64,000 bases of DNA, taken from assembly GCF_900086655.1 (NCBI RefSeq), contig NZ_LT575476.1, positions 868,465 through 932,464 of the forward strand, written 5' to 3'. Positions 52,234-62,438 of the stretch are shown here, piece after piece. Each line of letters starts with the position of its first letter. The first letter of the stretch is position 1. The notes beneath the pieces were generated by a model. That model was not told the DNA's origin, searched no databases, and saw nothing but the letters and a program-made list of their open reading frames with translations. The translations under genes and the position numbers were made by a program. The stretch comes from Paenibacillus tuaregi (GTDB lineage: Bacteria > Bacillota > Bacilli > Paenibacillales > Paenibacillaceae).

Positions 52234-52922
52234 TGAGTACGGATCTGATCCGGGTGGCCCTTGTAGATGATCAGCATTTGGTGAGGCAGGGGCTGAGCTA
52301 TATTATTAATGCCCAGGAGGATATGGAGGTCGTGGGCGAGGCCGGCAACGGACTGGAGGCGGTGGAACTGGCGAAGCTGACCCGTCCTCATGTGCTGCTT
52401 ATGGACGTGCAGATGCCGGAGTACAGCGGGATCGAGGCCACACGTGATATTATGGCGGCTCTGCCGGACAGCCGGGTTGTTATCCTTACCACCTTCGATA
52501 CGGAGGAGTATGTGTATGATGGCATCCGGTATGGAGCGGTCGGGTATCTTCTGAAGGATGCGGCTCCCGCCGATCTGGTTGATGCGGTCCGTTCCGCTTA
52601 TCGGGGAGAGGCAGTCTTCCGGACATCGGCCGCAGCCAAAATGATGACTCAGGCTCTCCGCGCAGAGGACCTGAAGCCTACTGCAGCCTCTGCTGCAGCC
52701 GCCGGCTTTCCGGTTGTAGAGCAGCTGGAAGCATTTACAGAACGGGAGCTGGAGGTCCTTCAGCAGATGGCCTATGGGCTGCGCAATGAGGAGATTGCAG
52801 GACGGTTGTTTATCGGCGTTAGCACGGTGAAGACTCATGTCCACCGGATTTTACAGAAAATCGGAGTGGACGACCGTACCCAAGCGGTGGTGTATGCGAT
52901 AAGAAACGGAATAGTTCGATAA
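52230..52922 (+). CDS. NarL/FixJ-family response regulator
   Basis: 230 residues. Receiver with Asp59 (VLLMDVQMPEYSG), Lys in LLKDAAPADL; an Ala-rich linker of about 30 residues; LuxR-type HTH LTERELEVLQQMAYGLRNEEIAGRLFIGVSTVKTHVHRILQKIGV (reads FTERELEVL here). Partner of the kinase upstream. Confidence 0.93.
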   Translation: MMSTDLIRVALVDDQHLVRQGLSYIINAQEDMEVVGEAGNGLEAVELAKLTRPHVLLMDVQMPEYSGIEATRDIMAALPDSRVVILTTFDTEEYVYDGIRYGAVGYLLKDAAPADLVDAVRSAYRGEAVFRTSAAAKMMTQALRAEDLKPTAASAAAAGFPVVEQLEAFTERELEVLQQMAYGLRNEEIAGRLFIGVSTVKTHVHRILQKIGVDDRTQAVVYAIRNGIVR

Positions 52923-52958
52923 GCATAGGAAGTCAATGCTCAGGCAAATCTATGAAAC

Positions 52959-52993
52959 CCGGTGGAACTTAAGGTTCTGCCGGGCTTTTTTTC
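52959..52993 (+). terminator. Terminator after the NarL-type regulator
   Basis: CCCGG (52959-52963) / CCGGG (52981-52985) with inner GAAC/GTTC pairing, followed by C and seven Ts. Confidence 0.85.
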
Positions 52994-53038
52994 ATGTGAA
53001 TTAACATTTGTTAATAGGAATTAAGGAGGTAATCCGTA

Positions 53039-53053
53039 TGATAGTAGATTAGA
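53039..53053 (+). other. Four-codon leader frame with a perfect Shine-Dalgarno
   Basis: ATG-ATA-GTA-GAT-TAG preceded by AAGGAGGT at 53024-53031, a better ribosome binding site than that of the surface-protein gene 40 nt downstream. It may be a leader minigene or simply a chance site. Confidence 0.35.
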
Positions 53054-53092
53054 ACTATACCAAAATGACTGGGTTAAGTTGGGAGGCATATT

Positions 53093-56000
53093 ATGCAAGT
53101 TGGGGAACAGCATGGACGAACACAATCGATTTCATATACTAGATGGCTTATTCCATTAATATTGATTCTGCTGACGACGGCATTCATTCCGGATTTCCAG
53201 ACGGCACGTGCCGAAGGGTCACGGGACCCGCTGGATCAAGCCGGCGACAATCTACCGATGAGTACAGGGGCATTTCTGGAGGATGCGGCACAGAGCTTCA
53301 CCGCAGGGCGGACAGGCTGGCTTCATGATCTTGAACTATTTATGTTCCGCGGACAGGAGTACCCGGAAGGGACGGTTACCGTGCAGATTTTGGATGGGGA
53401 GACCGTGGAGGAAAGTGCTCCCGTGCTGGGTACGGCCACATTTCCGGTTGCGGATATTGTTCCCTCTTCAAGCGGAGGAGGGTGGAAGCTGATCACCTTC
53501 AAAGACGGGGTACAGGTGCAGGCTGGCCACACGTACACCATCCGGACGACGACAACAGGAGAAGACAGGGATGCTCATGCGTTCTGGGGAGCAAAATCCT
53601 CTGACTCCTATGCAGGAGGCCAAGGCTATACTCCTTGGCCTGGATGGGAGGCTTCGAAGGATTTCTTGTTCCGCACTTATGTGGCTAGATCGCAGCGGGT
53701 TTATAAAACCTATTTGTCGATTTCCGATGCTGAAGTCACGTATAAGGGTACCGTAAGCTTGTTGGCATTGCTGAGAAACGGGTTGGATTTTTTCCCGGGA
53801 CAGCGGGTAGTTTTCACAGTAAACGGCACCGAGGTAGGCTCCGCGGTTACCGATTCCTATGGGAGAGCCAGACTGAACTACACAGCCGATCTGTCTCCGG
53901 GAAGTTATAAAATCATGGCTATTTACAAGGGACAGGGCTATTATGAAGCATCGGATGGCTATAATGCGCTGCGGATTACACCTAAGAAGGTAACTGTCAC
54001 AGTGAATAACGCGTCTCGTGCATACGGGTCGCAAAATCCAGGGTTCACGGCTTCATTTAATGGGCTCGCAGGAAGTGATACCCCTACATCAGTTGGGGTA
54101 GGGAATATCAAATTCAACACCAGCGCGGCAGTGGGCAGCCCCGTGGGCAATTATGCGGTTAACGCGAGCGGATTGTCCTCCAATAACTATAGCTTCACAT
54201 ACATACCGGGGAATCTGACGATTACGCCGGCGCCGCTCGTTATTTCGCCGGATCATGTCTCCAGAGTATACGGGGATATGAATCCGCGGCTTACTGGGGC
54301 CATATCCGGCCTCAGGAACGGGGATGTGATTAACGCGGAATACTCTACCTCCGCGACTACGGCCAGCAATGTGGGCATGTATGATATTACGGTCAGCAGC
54401 ACGGGTCCTGCGGAGGTTAGGAGGAACTACTCCTTAGTCCAAAACACAGGCAAGCTGACCATCATGCCAGCGCCGCTAACCATCAAGCCAGCCAATGTCA
54501 TGGTGGAATACGGTGAAGATATCCCGTCTTTAAAAGGAACGATATCTGGCCTTAAGAACGGGGATACAGTGATAGTGGCCTATACTACTACCGCGACCAA
54601 GACCAGTGGAGCAGGAACCTATAATATCACCGCTGCCGTTACGGGTCCTGCGAATATGTCCACGAATTACAGCACTACAGTAATTTTTGGCAAACTAACT
54701 GTTTCCAAGGCGCCGCTTCTTGTGACTCCGTCTAACCTGTCCAGATGGGGAGGTTATAATAACCCGGAGCTGTCAGGCACATTAACAGGCATCAAGAACA
54801 GTGACACTATTACAGCGGCCTACCGTTCTGACGCGGACAAGACCAGTCCGCCAGGAGAGTATCCGATTACCCCGGAGCTGTCTGATCCGCAGAGGAAGTT
54901 GGGCAACTACAGTGTCACCCAGAATAAAGGGGTACTGAAAGTGTACTCCCCTCCGCAGATTACTTACAGCGGCAGTGATGATGCCAATCATGTGACCAAG
55001 GACGTATCGCTCCCGGCAACGGATGAGGTAGGAACAGATGTGATCTGGACTTCATCAGACAGTGGGCTTCTTGATCCCTTAACCGGAAAGGTTCAGCGGC
55101 CAGCTAATGGTTCTGGACCGGCAGTGGTTACGCTGACAGCGGAGGTCCATAAGAACAACACCACCTACTCTAGGCAGTATGAGCTTACGGTACAAGAAGC
55201 TGATCTGACCGACCAAGAGGCGGTGAATAGGGATAAGTCCTCCCTTCGCATTGGCTACGCTTCGGGAGATGACGCTGGTCATGTGACACGCAGGCTTACC
55301 CTGCCGGCCTCAGGACAGTTCGGATCTGCTGTGGAATGGACTTCCTCACAGCCGGATGTGATTGATCCGAAGACTGGTCAGGTTGTCCGGCCAGACAGCA
55401 GCCAGAAGGATGCGGTGGTTACGCTGGAGGCTGTACTTACCCGGGGATCGGCCAGCGTTAAGATCAGCTTCGAGCTTACTGTTCCGCATCTTCCGGTTGG
55501 GCTTACTTCGATAGCCTTTGACAAGCCGGAGTACAGTGTCGCTGCGGGTGGAGAGCAGCAGTTCGCAGTCAGGGCGGAATACTCCGACGGTACTTCTAAG
55601 ACGCTGCTAGAAGGGGTGGACTACACAGTGGAACATCCGGAGCTGGTGCAGATCGACGCCAACGGACGGATCAAAGGCATTGCAGTAGGCCGCACCGTGA
55701 TCCATGCCGGTTACCAGGGCATGGAGGCTTCGTCCACGGTTAAGGTCACGACGCCAGAAGGGGGCGATCCAGGAAACCCGGGTGACCCAGGCAACCCAGG
55801 CGACCCCGGAAATCCAGGTAACCCAGGTAACCCGGATAATCCGACTAACCCGACTAACCCGACTAACCCGAGCGATCCCGGCAACCCTACTAACCCAAAC
55901 AACCCAGATGACCCTGACCCATCGGTGATCCAGAAGCTGGTCTTTGGCCAGCCGGAATATACACTTGCTCCGGGAGATACAGCGAATATCGTGCTTACAG

Positions 56001-57943
56001 CGTACTATAAAGACGGAAAATCGGCGGATGTCAGCACAGAAGCCGAATACACAGCTGCCGATCAGACGGTGGCACGGGTAAAAGACGGCAAGCTGACCGC
56101 TCTGAAATCCGGCGATACTATAATTAACGCAGTATACCGAGATGTTCGTGCCGAGCTTAAAGTGAAAGTGACAGAGAAGGGCGGTAATCCGGGCTTGCCG
56201 GATGATTCTGGCGCGCAGCTCGCCAGCCTGGCGGTGGATCAGGGTGCAGACACATTCACCCCCGCATTCTCCGGAGTGGTTACGGGTTACTCGGTGAATG
56301 TCGCAAACGAGGTGAAGTCGCTGAATGTAACCTTCGCCAAGGCGAAGGCGGACGCTTCGGTTAAAGTGACGGGGGCCGCTTATGTCTCCGCAACAGATAG
56401 CGTGTATACTTATGCGGCTGCCGATATGAAGGAGGGGGCGAACGTCATCCGAATCGAGGTAACTTCCCCGGATGGAAGTGCCAGCCGAACCTATAACCTC
56501 ACCGTTAACCGTTCAGCAGGCGGGAACCAGAATCCACAGCCTGATCCTGACCCGACTCCTGTTACCTATACGGTAAGCTTTGACAGCATGGGAGGGGCGG
56601 CGGTCAGCAGCCAATCGGTCAAGGGGGGCCAGAGAGCTTCTGAGCCACCCGCGCCAGTCCGAACTGGCTATGTCTTTGCAGGCTGGTACTCAGACCGGGG
56701 TCTTACCCAGTTCTATCGTTTCACGGAAGTTTTGGTGAACGCCAACTTGACGCTGTATGCCAAATGGAATGTGAGCATACCGCCTCAACCGGGGAACGGA
56801 GGGAATGGGGGAGACGGAGGCGGCTCCACACCGGTAGAGCCCACACCTGCACCGCCGGCTTCATCCGCAAGCCAGACTCCCGGGGCAGTTCCACCGCCGG
56901 AGAAGCTAACTGCTACAGACGGGAAGCTGACCGTTCCCGTGGGAAGAGAAGGGGAGGTTAGCATGGATGATACGGTTAGCATCTTGATTCCGGCTAATGC
57001 GTTCAGTAAGGAATTAGGCATTACAATTGAGAGGCTTACAGACTCTGACTCAAGGAGCCTCCTGACGAATAAGGAGATTGCCGTCAGCCCGGTCTTCGAG
57101 CTGCTTAAGAGTGTGCCGGATCATTTCATTAAGCCGGTTACCTTAGTCTTTACTTTTAATCCATCCAGATTGGCTGGCGGTCAGACGGTAGGGATCTTCT
57201 ATTATGATGAAGTGAGGAAGACATGGACAACGGCAGGAGCAGGAACCATTTCGGGGAACCGGATTTCGGTGCCGGTTAACCATTTTACGAAATATGCTGT
57301 GCTTGCCGTTGACCAGGCCACTGGTCTTCCTGTGAGAGGTGGCAGCTCCGAGGTCAAGCCAGAGACGAGCGCTCCTGCTGAAGTTTATTTTAGTGATACA
57401 CAGGGACACTGGGCCGAACCAGGGATTAAACAGGCAGTCATCGCAGGTATTGTAAAAGGCTACCCGGACGGTTCCTTTCGTCCCAACCAGACGGTGACAC
57501 GTTCAGAGTTCGCAGTGATGCTGATGAACGTGCTGAAGCCAGAGAAGGTGGAGGCCGCTCTCGGCTTCACGGATGAAGACGAGATAGGTTCTTGGGCTAA
57601 GCAGGTTGTAGCCCAGGCGGTCCGGGCGGGGATCATCAAGGGCTATGCGGACGGTACCTTCCGTCCGGATGCTGCCATTACCAGGTCTGAGATGGCCGCC
57701 ATGATCGCGGCTGCGCTTCATTTGAAGCCTTCTTCAACCCCCTCTTCCGGCTTCAGCGACGACAAGCAAATTCCTGCTTGGGCAAGAGGCGCCGTGGAAC
57801 AGTTGAACCGGCTTGGTGTGATTCAAGGGAAAGGAGCACATCAATTTGACCCGGCAGGTCATACTACCCGGGCTGAGGCAGTGAATGTACTGCTGAAATT
57901 AATGGTACATGTTAATCAGCAGGAATTCCATTCTCACGACTGA
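53093..57943 (+). CDS. Very large SLH-anchored surface protein with MBG, Ig-like and repeat domains
   Basis: 1616 residues. Signal peptide with probable cleavage after TARA (residue 40). In order: a beta-rich region (50-200), an Ig-like domain (205-298), four MBG/YDG-type repeats (about 298-617, each starting like [22 protein letters not shown]), two atrophied Ig-like modules (620-795), two Big_2-like domains (800-885, 945-1025) around a Pro/Asn/Gly linker (886-942), a cadherin-like sandwich (1035-1145), a Listeria-Bacteroides repeat (1157-1230, [10 protein letters not shown]), a ZU5-like domain (1275-1400) and three SLH domains (1430-1600) that bind pyruvylated cell-wall polymer. Start ATG with GGGAGG upstream. 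Probably an adhesin or wall-associated scaffold; no catalytic domain seen. Confidence 0.88.
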   Translation: MQVGEQHGRTQSISYTRWLIPLILILLTTAFIPDFQTARAEGSRDPLDQAGDNLPMSTGAFLEDAAQSFTAGRTGWLHDLELFMFRGQEYPEGTVTVQILDGETVEESAPVLGTATFPVADIVPSSSGGGWKLITFKDGVQVQAGHTYTIRTTTTGEDRDAHAFWGAKSSDSYAGGQGYTPWPGWEASKDFLFRTYVARSQRVYKTYLSISDAEVTYKGTVSLLALLRNGLDFFPGQRVVFTVNGTEVGSAVTDSYGRARLNYTADLSPGSYKIMAIYKGQGYYEASDGYNALRITPKKVTVTVNNASRAYGSQNPGFTASFNGLAGSDTPTSVGVGNIKFNTSAAVGSPVGNYAVNASGLSSNNYSFTYIPGNLTITPAPLVISPDHVSRVYGDMNPRLTGAISGLRNGDVINAEYSTSATTASNVGMYDITVSSTGPAEVRRNYSLVQNTGKLTIMPAPLTIKPANVMVEYGEDIPSLKGTISGLKNGDTVIVAYTTTATKTSGAGTYNITAAVTGPANMSTNYSTTVIFGKLTVSKAPLLVTPSNLSRWGGYNNPELSGTLTGIKNSDTITAAYRSDADKTSPPGEYPITPELSDPQRKLGNYSVTQNKGVLKVYSPPQITYSGSDDANHVTKDVSLPATDEVGTDVIWTSSDSGLLDPLTGKVQRPANGSGPAVVTLTAEVHKNNTTYSRQYELTVQEADLTDQEAVNRDKSSLRIGYASGDDAGHVTRRLTLPASGQFGSAVEWTSSQPDVIDPKTGQVVRPDSSQKDAVVTLEAVLTRGSASVKISFELTVPHLPVGLTSIAFDKPEYSVAAGGEQQFAVRAEYSDGTSKTLLEGVDYTVEHPELVQIDANGRIKGIAVGRTVIHAGYQGMEASSTVKVTTPEGGDPGNPGDPGNPGDPGNPGNPGNPDNPTNPTNPTNPSDPGNPTNPNNPDDPDPSVIQKLVFGQPEYTLAPGDTANIVLTAYYKDGKSADVSTEAEYTAADQTVARVKDGKLTALKSGDTIINAVYRDVRAELKVKVTEKGGNPGLPDDSGAQLASLAVDQGADTFTPAFSGVVTGYSVNVANEVKSLNVTFAKAKADASVKVTGAAYVSATDSVYTYAAADMKEGANVIRIEVTSPDGSASRTYNLTVNRSAGGNQNPQPDPDPTPVTYTVSFDSMGGAAVSSQSVKGGQRASEPPAPVRTGYVFAGWYSDRGLTQFYRFTEVLVNANLTLYAKWNVSIPPQPGNGGNGGDGGGSTPVEPTPAPPASSASQTPGAVPPPEKLTATDGKLTVPVGREGEVSMDDTVSILIPANAFSKELGITIERLTDSDSRSLLTNKEIAVSPVFELLKSVPDHFIKPVTLVFTFNPSRLAGGQTVGIFYYDEVRKTWTTAGAGTISGNRISVPVNHFTKYAVLAVDQATGLPVRGGSSEVKPETSAPAEVYFSDTQGHWAEPGIKQAVIAGIVKGYPDGSFRPNQTVTRSEFAVMLMNVLKPEKVEAALGFTDEDEIGSWAKQVVAQAVRAGIIKGYADGTFRPDAAITRSEMAAMIAAALHLKPSSTPSSGFSDDKQIPAWARGAVEQLNRLGVIQGKGAHQFDPAGHTTRAEAVNVLLKLMVHVNQQEFHSHD

Positions 57944-57976
57944 AATTACATTAGATCATAGAGAACATTCCTTATT

Positions 57977-58004
57977 AGAGGCCGCTGAGTGATCAGCGGT
58001 CTCT
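57977..58004 (+). terminator. Hairpin after the surface-protein gene
   Basis: AGAGGCCGCTGA, loop GTGA, TCAGCGGTCTCT (one G-T pair), followed by TGGTTATT. Stable stem but a poor T-run. The following 58010-58110 is low-complexity with repeated GGAGTA and GTTGGAG words. Confidence 0.6.
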
Positions 58005-58141
58005 TGGTTATTGGAGCAGTTGAAGTTGGAGTAAAAGTGTTTGAGCTGGAGCAGTTGGAGTAGGAGTAGGAGTAGGATTAGTTTGACTTGGAACTGTTGG
58101 GAGCTTGAGTTAGCTGGGAGTACTTCTTCCCTCCAGCGTTA

Positions 58142-59254
58142 TTATCCCCCACTCTTGCTCCCGCCCTCCGCTCGTTTCTTTTTACGCAGGAGCATTACCA
58201 CGAACAGGAGAGCAGGGAGAGCCATTTGGAAGATAGGCCATACTTTAGTTACAGTCAAATGGAGCCCTATCCATACAAACTCGGTATACGTGGGAGAGAT
58301 GAAGGAGACAGCATAGATCACGATGCCAAGAGGAATAACCCAGATTTTGTACTTAAGCCAGGCAATCCGCTGAAGACCGATCACAGCCCCGGCATAGAAC
58401 AGGATGGCTTTGGTTCCTATCCCGATGAACAAGATTAAGGTAAAGAGAGCATCGGCTCTTTCGAATACCCGGGTCATCTGAATAATTTGTACAACCTCCA
58501 GAAGCGGATAGGTGCAGATTGCAGCTAGTTCCGGACCGAGCACAAGAACGATCAGTTGGTTGAATAGAGTCAGAAGAATTGCAACTCCACAGTAAGTCAG
58601 TGTCATAGCTTTATTTAGGTTCTTCTTGTCAGTGACGAGGCTGAAGAAGGCCAGGAACAAGACGGCTTGGCCAAATGGAAAAGAGATAATCTCCGGTATG
58701 GCTGCATCCCATACGGGCTTGAATCCGTTCTCGAGGATAGGCTGCATAAATTCGAAATGAGCTACACCGGTAGTGAGGATTAATACAACTAGGCTTCCAT
58801 AGCCTAAAATCATAATCGGGAGCAGAGCTATACAGGTTAAGAAGTTAATCTTCGGTCCGTAGCGGACACAGTTGGCAATGACCAGAAGAGCGATAGCCGC
58901 GACCACCGAGAGGGGAGTGCGGTTCAACAGAGTGGCCACCGTCAATTCACTCAAGTCACGGAGATTGCGGGAAGCCTCATAAGTGAAGTAAGCAATGAAG
59001 GCCAGACCAAAGATACTTCCAATGATTTTACCGAAATAAACTTTGTTTAACTCATATAGATCATACCTTGCGTCCAAATGATGAATCCCCAGGTACATGG
59101 CCAGAAGCAGTAATCCCGCGGCAGCCCCAAGCAGCATGGCAAGCCAGGCATCCTGCTTGGCCTGGCTGCCGAGGAAGAACAATGTGGTGCTTCCCACCTG
59201 AAACATAGAGAATGTCACAGCCAACGCCTGTAACCCGATATTGTTCTTGCTCAT
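58142..59254 (-). CDS. Spore germination protein, GerB/GerKB family (APC-type permease subunit)
   Basis: 370 residues from ATG 59254 (AAAGGAG 10 nt upstream). About ten spans; N-terminal NIGLQALAVTFSMFQVGSTTLF and SRNLRDLSELTVATLLNRTPL are typical of the GerAB/GerKB endospore germination permeases, which bind the germinant in the spore inner membrane. Third gene of the A-C-B operon. Confidence 0.88.
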   Translation of the reverse strand: MSKNNIGLQALAVTFSMFQVGSTTLFFLGSQAKQDAWLAMLLGAAAGLLLLAMYLGIHHLDARYDLYELNKVYFGKIIGSIFGLAFIAYFTYEASRNLRDLSELTVATLLNRTPLSVVAAIALLVIANCVRYGPKINFLTCIALLPIMILGYGSLVVLILTTGVAHFEFMQPILENGFKPVWDAAIPEIISFPFGQAVLFLAFFSLVTDKKNLNKAMTLTYCGVAILLTLFNQLIVLVLGPELAAICTYPLLEVVQIIQMTRVFERADALFTLILFIGIGTKAILFYAGAVIGLQRIAWLKYKIWVIPLGIVIYAVSFISPTYTEFVWIGLHLTVTKVWPIFQMALPALLFVVMLLRKKKRAEGGSKSGG

Positions 59255-59307
59255 TTGCACATAACTCCTTTTTAACAAGGTGCAAACCAGGCCGGACGTA
59301 TTGCCGG

Positions 59308-60549
59308 CTATTTCGTTTCCTTCTCTTTCTGGAGCTGGTCGAACGATTTCTGAATAAGTCCCGGGCGTTTGATTTTTGCCTGGACTTGCACATCCAATTT
59401 CATCCTATTCAATTCCTCTGGCCATCGGTCTTTCAGATCCCGCCAGTCTGACGGGAATTTCCGGTGCACTTTATCAGCAAATCCTGCAGCGTCTACTTTA
59501 AGCCGCTGTATCCCGGACCAGGCCTTAAAGATCGTTTTCTCAACCTCCTTGGTCAAGTAGGCTTCGAGTTCCTTGATGACCTTCGGACGGGAAAGATCCA
59601 GTGGACAACCGGATTCAACCAGATTGCCTTTGATGTTTACCTTAAGATGCATGACATAATGGTCATCTTCCTTCGTAGGGACTGCTTTAGTCTTTGAGGA
59701 AATCACGAGAAATGTAGCCTTGTTGGAATCCTTTGCATTAGGGGAACAAGGGAAGGGGATCTCTGTATTCCTGATTCTGCCTGTGATCCAGGATAAGCCC
59801 AGCCCTTCTTCGTGATTAAAATATCCTGCAAACTTGTCACTTTGAAAGATACCCAGTCCTGACAAGACGGTTTTGATGGGTGGAGATGTCATTTTGTACA
59901 CCTCAAGAGACTGCTGCTCGGTTTCACGGTGTTCTGACCTGCTGCCGGCCAGCTTGACTATCGGCATCCATGCGCCTTTACTATCGGAGTTCATGCGCAA
60001 AGCAAATTCGAGAACGTTAGTAGAGGGGAAGTAAGCGAGCATCCGCTTCTCCTCATCCACAATATCGGCCAGGCTTGTGCCCGGGAGCTTCTCCGGCGGG
60101 TTTAACTGCTTCAAGATCTCACTAGCTTGCCCTTCACATAACAGCATTAGCACGGTCTCCCGGGGTTCGGTATTTCGGAAATAATAGTCCAGCAGCTCGC
60201 TGATCCCGTGCTCTGCGGCCTCTTTTCCAATCACGACCACCTTGTTATGGGCTACAAATATCCTCCTTGGGTTCTCCAGGCTGCTTAGGTTCCAGGCCTG
60301 ATGAATGGTCTTGGCCTGTACCGAGAAGACATGTACAGCGGGCTGGCTTGTATTTCCCGCTGGCCCCCCGGTTCCTGAGGCCATAGCCGAAGGAACTATG
60401 GTCTGGTAAGTGATATTCCAACCATCTTCTCCGTAATCCACTCCAGCCGCGTTCACAATCCCTAACTGGTTTAGCTCAATCCGGTTCCAGCAGCCTGAGA
60501 GCAGGCTCATCATTACTATGGAGATGGTTAGGAGTAAGACACGTGCCAC
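59308..60549 (-). CDS. Spore germination lipoprotein, GerC/GerKC family
   Basis: 413 residues. Lipobox MSLLSGCWNRIELNQLGIVNAAGVDYG is the standard GerAC-family start; later QAKTIHQAWNLSSLENPRRIFVAHNKVVVIGKEAAEHG. It anchors to the spore inner membrane as the C subunit of the receptor. 13 nt after the A-subunit gene; 53 nt before the B-subunit gene. Confidence 0.9.
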   Translation of the reverse strand: MARVLLLTISIVMMSLLSGCWNRIELNQLGIVNAAGVDYGEDGWNITYQTIVPSAMASGTGGPAGNTSQPAVHVFSVQAKTIHQAWNLSSLENPRRIFVAHNKVVVIGKEAAEHGISELLDYYFRNTEPRETVLMLLCEGQASEILKQLNPPEKLPGTSLADIVDEEKRMLAYFPSTNVLEFALRMNSDSKGAWMPIVKLAGSRSEHRETEQQSLEVYKMTSPPIKTVLSGLGIFQSDKFAGYFNHEEGLGLSWITGRIRNTEIPFPCSPNAKDSNKATFLVISSKTKAVPTKEDDHYVMHLKVNIKGNLVESGCPLDLSRPKVIKELEAYLTKEVEKTIFKAWSGIQRLKVDAAGFADKVHRKFPSDWRDLKDRWPEELNRMKLDVQVQAKIKRPGLIQKSFDQLQKEKETK

Positions 60550-60562
60550 TTTAGAGCCCTCC

Positions 60563-62188
60563 TTATTTCAGTGAATCCCGTTTGTGATCCACTGCTTTCT
60601 CGGCATAGGCAGCCGGTTCGTCCGCCGCCCTCTGCATGTTCTCTTTCCCGATCAGCTCAGGACGGTTCTTCATCTTCCACCAAGGCGCACGGAAGAATAA
60701 ATCTTTAAAGTTCGCAAATTTGAATGGAGCCAGCGGCATCATGTAAGGAATCCCAAAGCTCTGCAGGGATGTCAGATGCAGCAGGATGGGGATAATTCCG
60801 GCCAGGATGCCGAATAGGCCGAAATTGCCCGCCAATATCATCAGCATAAAGCGCAGCAGCCGGATGGAAGCGGACATATTGATTGCTGGCAGCACAAAGT
60901 TGCATATCGCGGTAAAAGACACTACGATCACCATCGCCGCTGACACAATTCCTGCCTGGACCGCGGCTTGTCCAAGAACGAGAGCGCCCACAATCGAAAT
61001 TGCCGGCCCTACGGCTCTGGGCATACGCACCCCAGCCTCCCGGATCAGGTCGAAGGTAAGCTCCATGATCAGCGCTTCCATCAGTGCGGGCAGTGGTGTG
61101 TTCTCCCGCTGGGCCGCTAGTGTAATCAGGAGGGTTGTCGGCAGCATCTCCTGCTGAAAGGTGGTTGTTGCTATGAAGACGGCAGGCAGCAGCAGGGCGA
61201 CAAAGAACGCCGCGAACCGGACAAGCCGGAGGAAGGAAGAAATGTCATATCTTTGGTAATAATCCTCGCTGGATGCGATAAATCTGAAAAAGGTCACCGG
61301 TGCAATCAGAGCAAACGGCGTCCCATCCACAAATACCGCGACCAGACCTTCCAGCAGTCCTCCCGCAACAGTATCGGGACGTTCTGTGTTGTACAGGGTT
61401 GGAAAGGGGGAAATCACACCATCTTGTATAAATTCTTCAATATATCCGCTCTCCAGAATACTGTCCGTATGAATAGAATCGAGCCTGGAGGAGATCTCTT
61501 GGACGACCTCAGGATTCGCCACACCCTTGATATAAGCAACGGTCACTTGGGTCTGGGTGTAACGACCGAGGATACGGGACTCCAATCTTAGATCAGGTGA
61601 ACGGATTTTGCGCCTGAGCAGCGCGAGGTTTACTGCAATATCCTCTGTAAAACCTTCCTTGGGACCGCGGATAACGGTCTGGGACGAAGGTTCTTCCACG
61701 GAGCGTCTTGCTCCGCCGGCGATATTTGCCGAGAAGGCCGTCCTTAATCCATCGATCATGAGAACAGCATTGCCACCCAAAACGGAGCGGAGCAGGTGGT
61801 TCTCCGTATGCAGCATATGGATACTCCCCACGGGGAGATGCTCTTTGATCCAGCCTTCAGCTCTAAGGGAATCGCCTAGTTCATTCCTGCTTGAGTTAAC
61901 CAGCGCTTCCATTATGATGGACAGCCTGTGAATGTCTACTAGACCTTCAATATAACTAATGGCGATTGCCGGACCAGCGGAGGAGGAGCTGCTTATCTTC
62001 CGTATCACAAAGTCAGAGCTGCCCCCCATCCTGTTTTGGAGATGAGAGATTTTGTCTTCGAGATCCACGGGTAAGGCCCCTGGCTGGATATCTGTGGGCA
62101 AAGAGGTCTGCCCGCTGTGGGCAGGCCGATTACGATTTTGATTGATTTGGCGGCTGAAGCCGAGCAACAGACGGAGAAGCTGGAACAT
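60563..62188 (-). CDS. Spore germination protein, GerA/GerKA family (A subunit)
   Basis: 541 residues; AGGAGGG upstream of the ATG. N-terminal soluble part (to about 300) with GDSLRAEGWIKEHLP-like subdomain and NAVLMIDG; five C-terminal spans with SSEDYYQRYDISSFLRLVRF, MELTFDLIREAGVRMPRAVGPAISIVGALVLGQAAVQAG. These A subunits form oligomeric ion channels. First gene of the operon, expected to be forespore-expressed; I did not identify a sigma-G promoter with confidence. Confidence 0.92.
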   Translation of the reverse strand: MFQLLRLLLGFSRQINQNRNRPAHSGQTSLPTDIQPGALPVDLEDKISHLQNRMGGSSDFVIRKISSSSSAGPAIAISYIEGLVDIHRLSIIMEALVNSSRNELGDSLRAEGWIKEHLPVGSIHMLHTENHLLRSVLGGNAVLMIDGLRTAFSANIAGGARRSVEEPSSQTVIRGPKEGFTEDIAVNLALLRRKIRSPDLRLESRILGRYTQTQVTVAYIKGVANPEVVQEISSRLDSIHTDSILESGYIEEFIQDGVISPFPTLYNTERPDTVAGGLLEGLVAVFVDGTPFALIAPVTFFRFIASSEDYYQRYDISSFLRLVRFAAFFVALLLPAVFIATTTFQQEMLPTTLLITLAAQRENTPLPALMEALIMELTFDLIREAGVRMPRAVGPAISIVGALVLGQAAVQAGIVSAAMVIVVSFTAICNFVLPAINMSASIRLLRFMLMILAGNFGLFGILAGIIPILLHLTSLQSFGIPYMMPLAPFKFANFKDLFFRAPWWKMKNRPELIGKENMQRAADEPAAYAEKAVDHKRDSLK

Positions 62189-62301
62189 AAGCGGATGCCC
62201 TCCTTCTTCACCTTATTTCCATGTAATTTGCTCCCAATCGGGAATTCTATGCATGGTGTCAGCGCTCCCCGGTACATAGACTGATCCGCAGCTTCCTTAA
62301 C

Positions 62302-62368
62302 TTGACACTAGGTTAGGACCATGTTATATAAAAAATATGAATTAGCACTCATGAATGAAGAGTGCTAA
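62302..62368 (+). promoter_or_regulatory. htpG promoter with a perfect CIRCE operator
   Basis: TTGACA (62302-62307), 17-nt spacer, TATATA (62325-62330). TTAGCACTC-N9-GAGTGCTAA at 62342-62368 is a perfect CIRCE element, the HrcA operator, beginning a few bases after the expected transcription start. Confidence 0.95.
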
Positions 62369-62438
62369 CACGCCAGCGGTGTGCAGGCTGTGCACCGAAG
62401 CATCCTTTACTTTTAATATAGAAAGGAACTAATAAGTC

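Noticed and set aside
55750..55920. DNA repeat array of regulatory nature
   Set aside because: It encodes the Pro/Asn/Gly linker of the surface protein in frame; repeats follow from the peptide.
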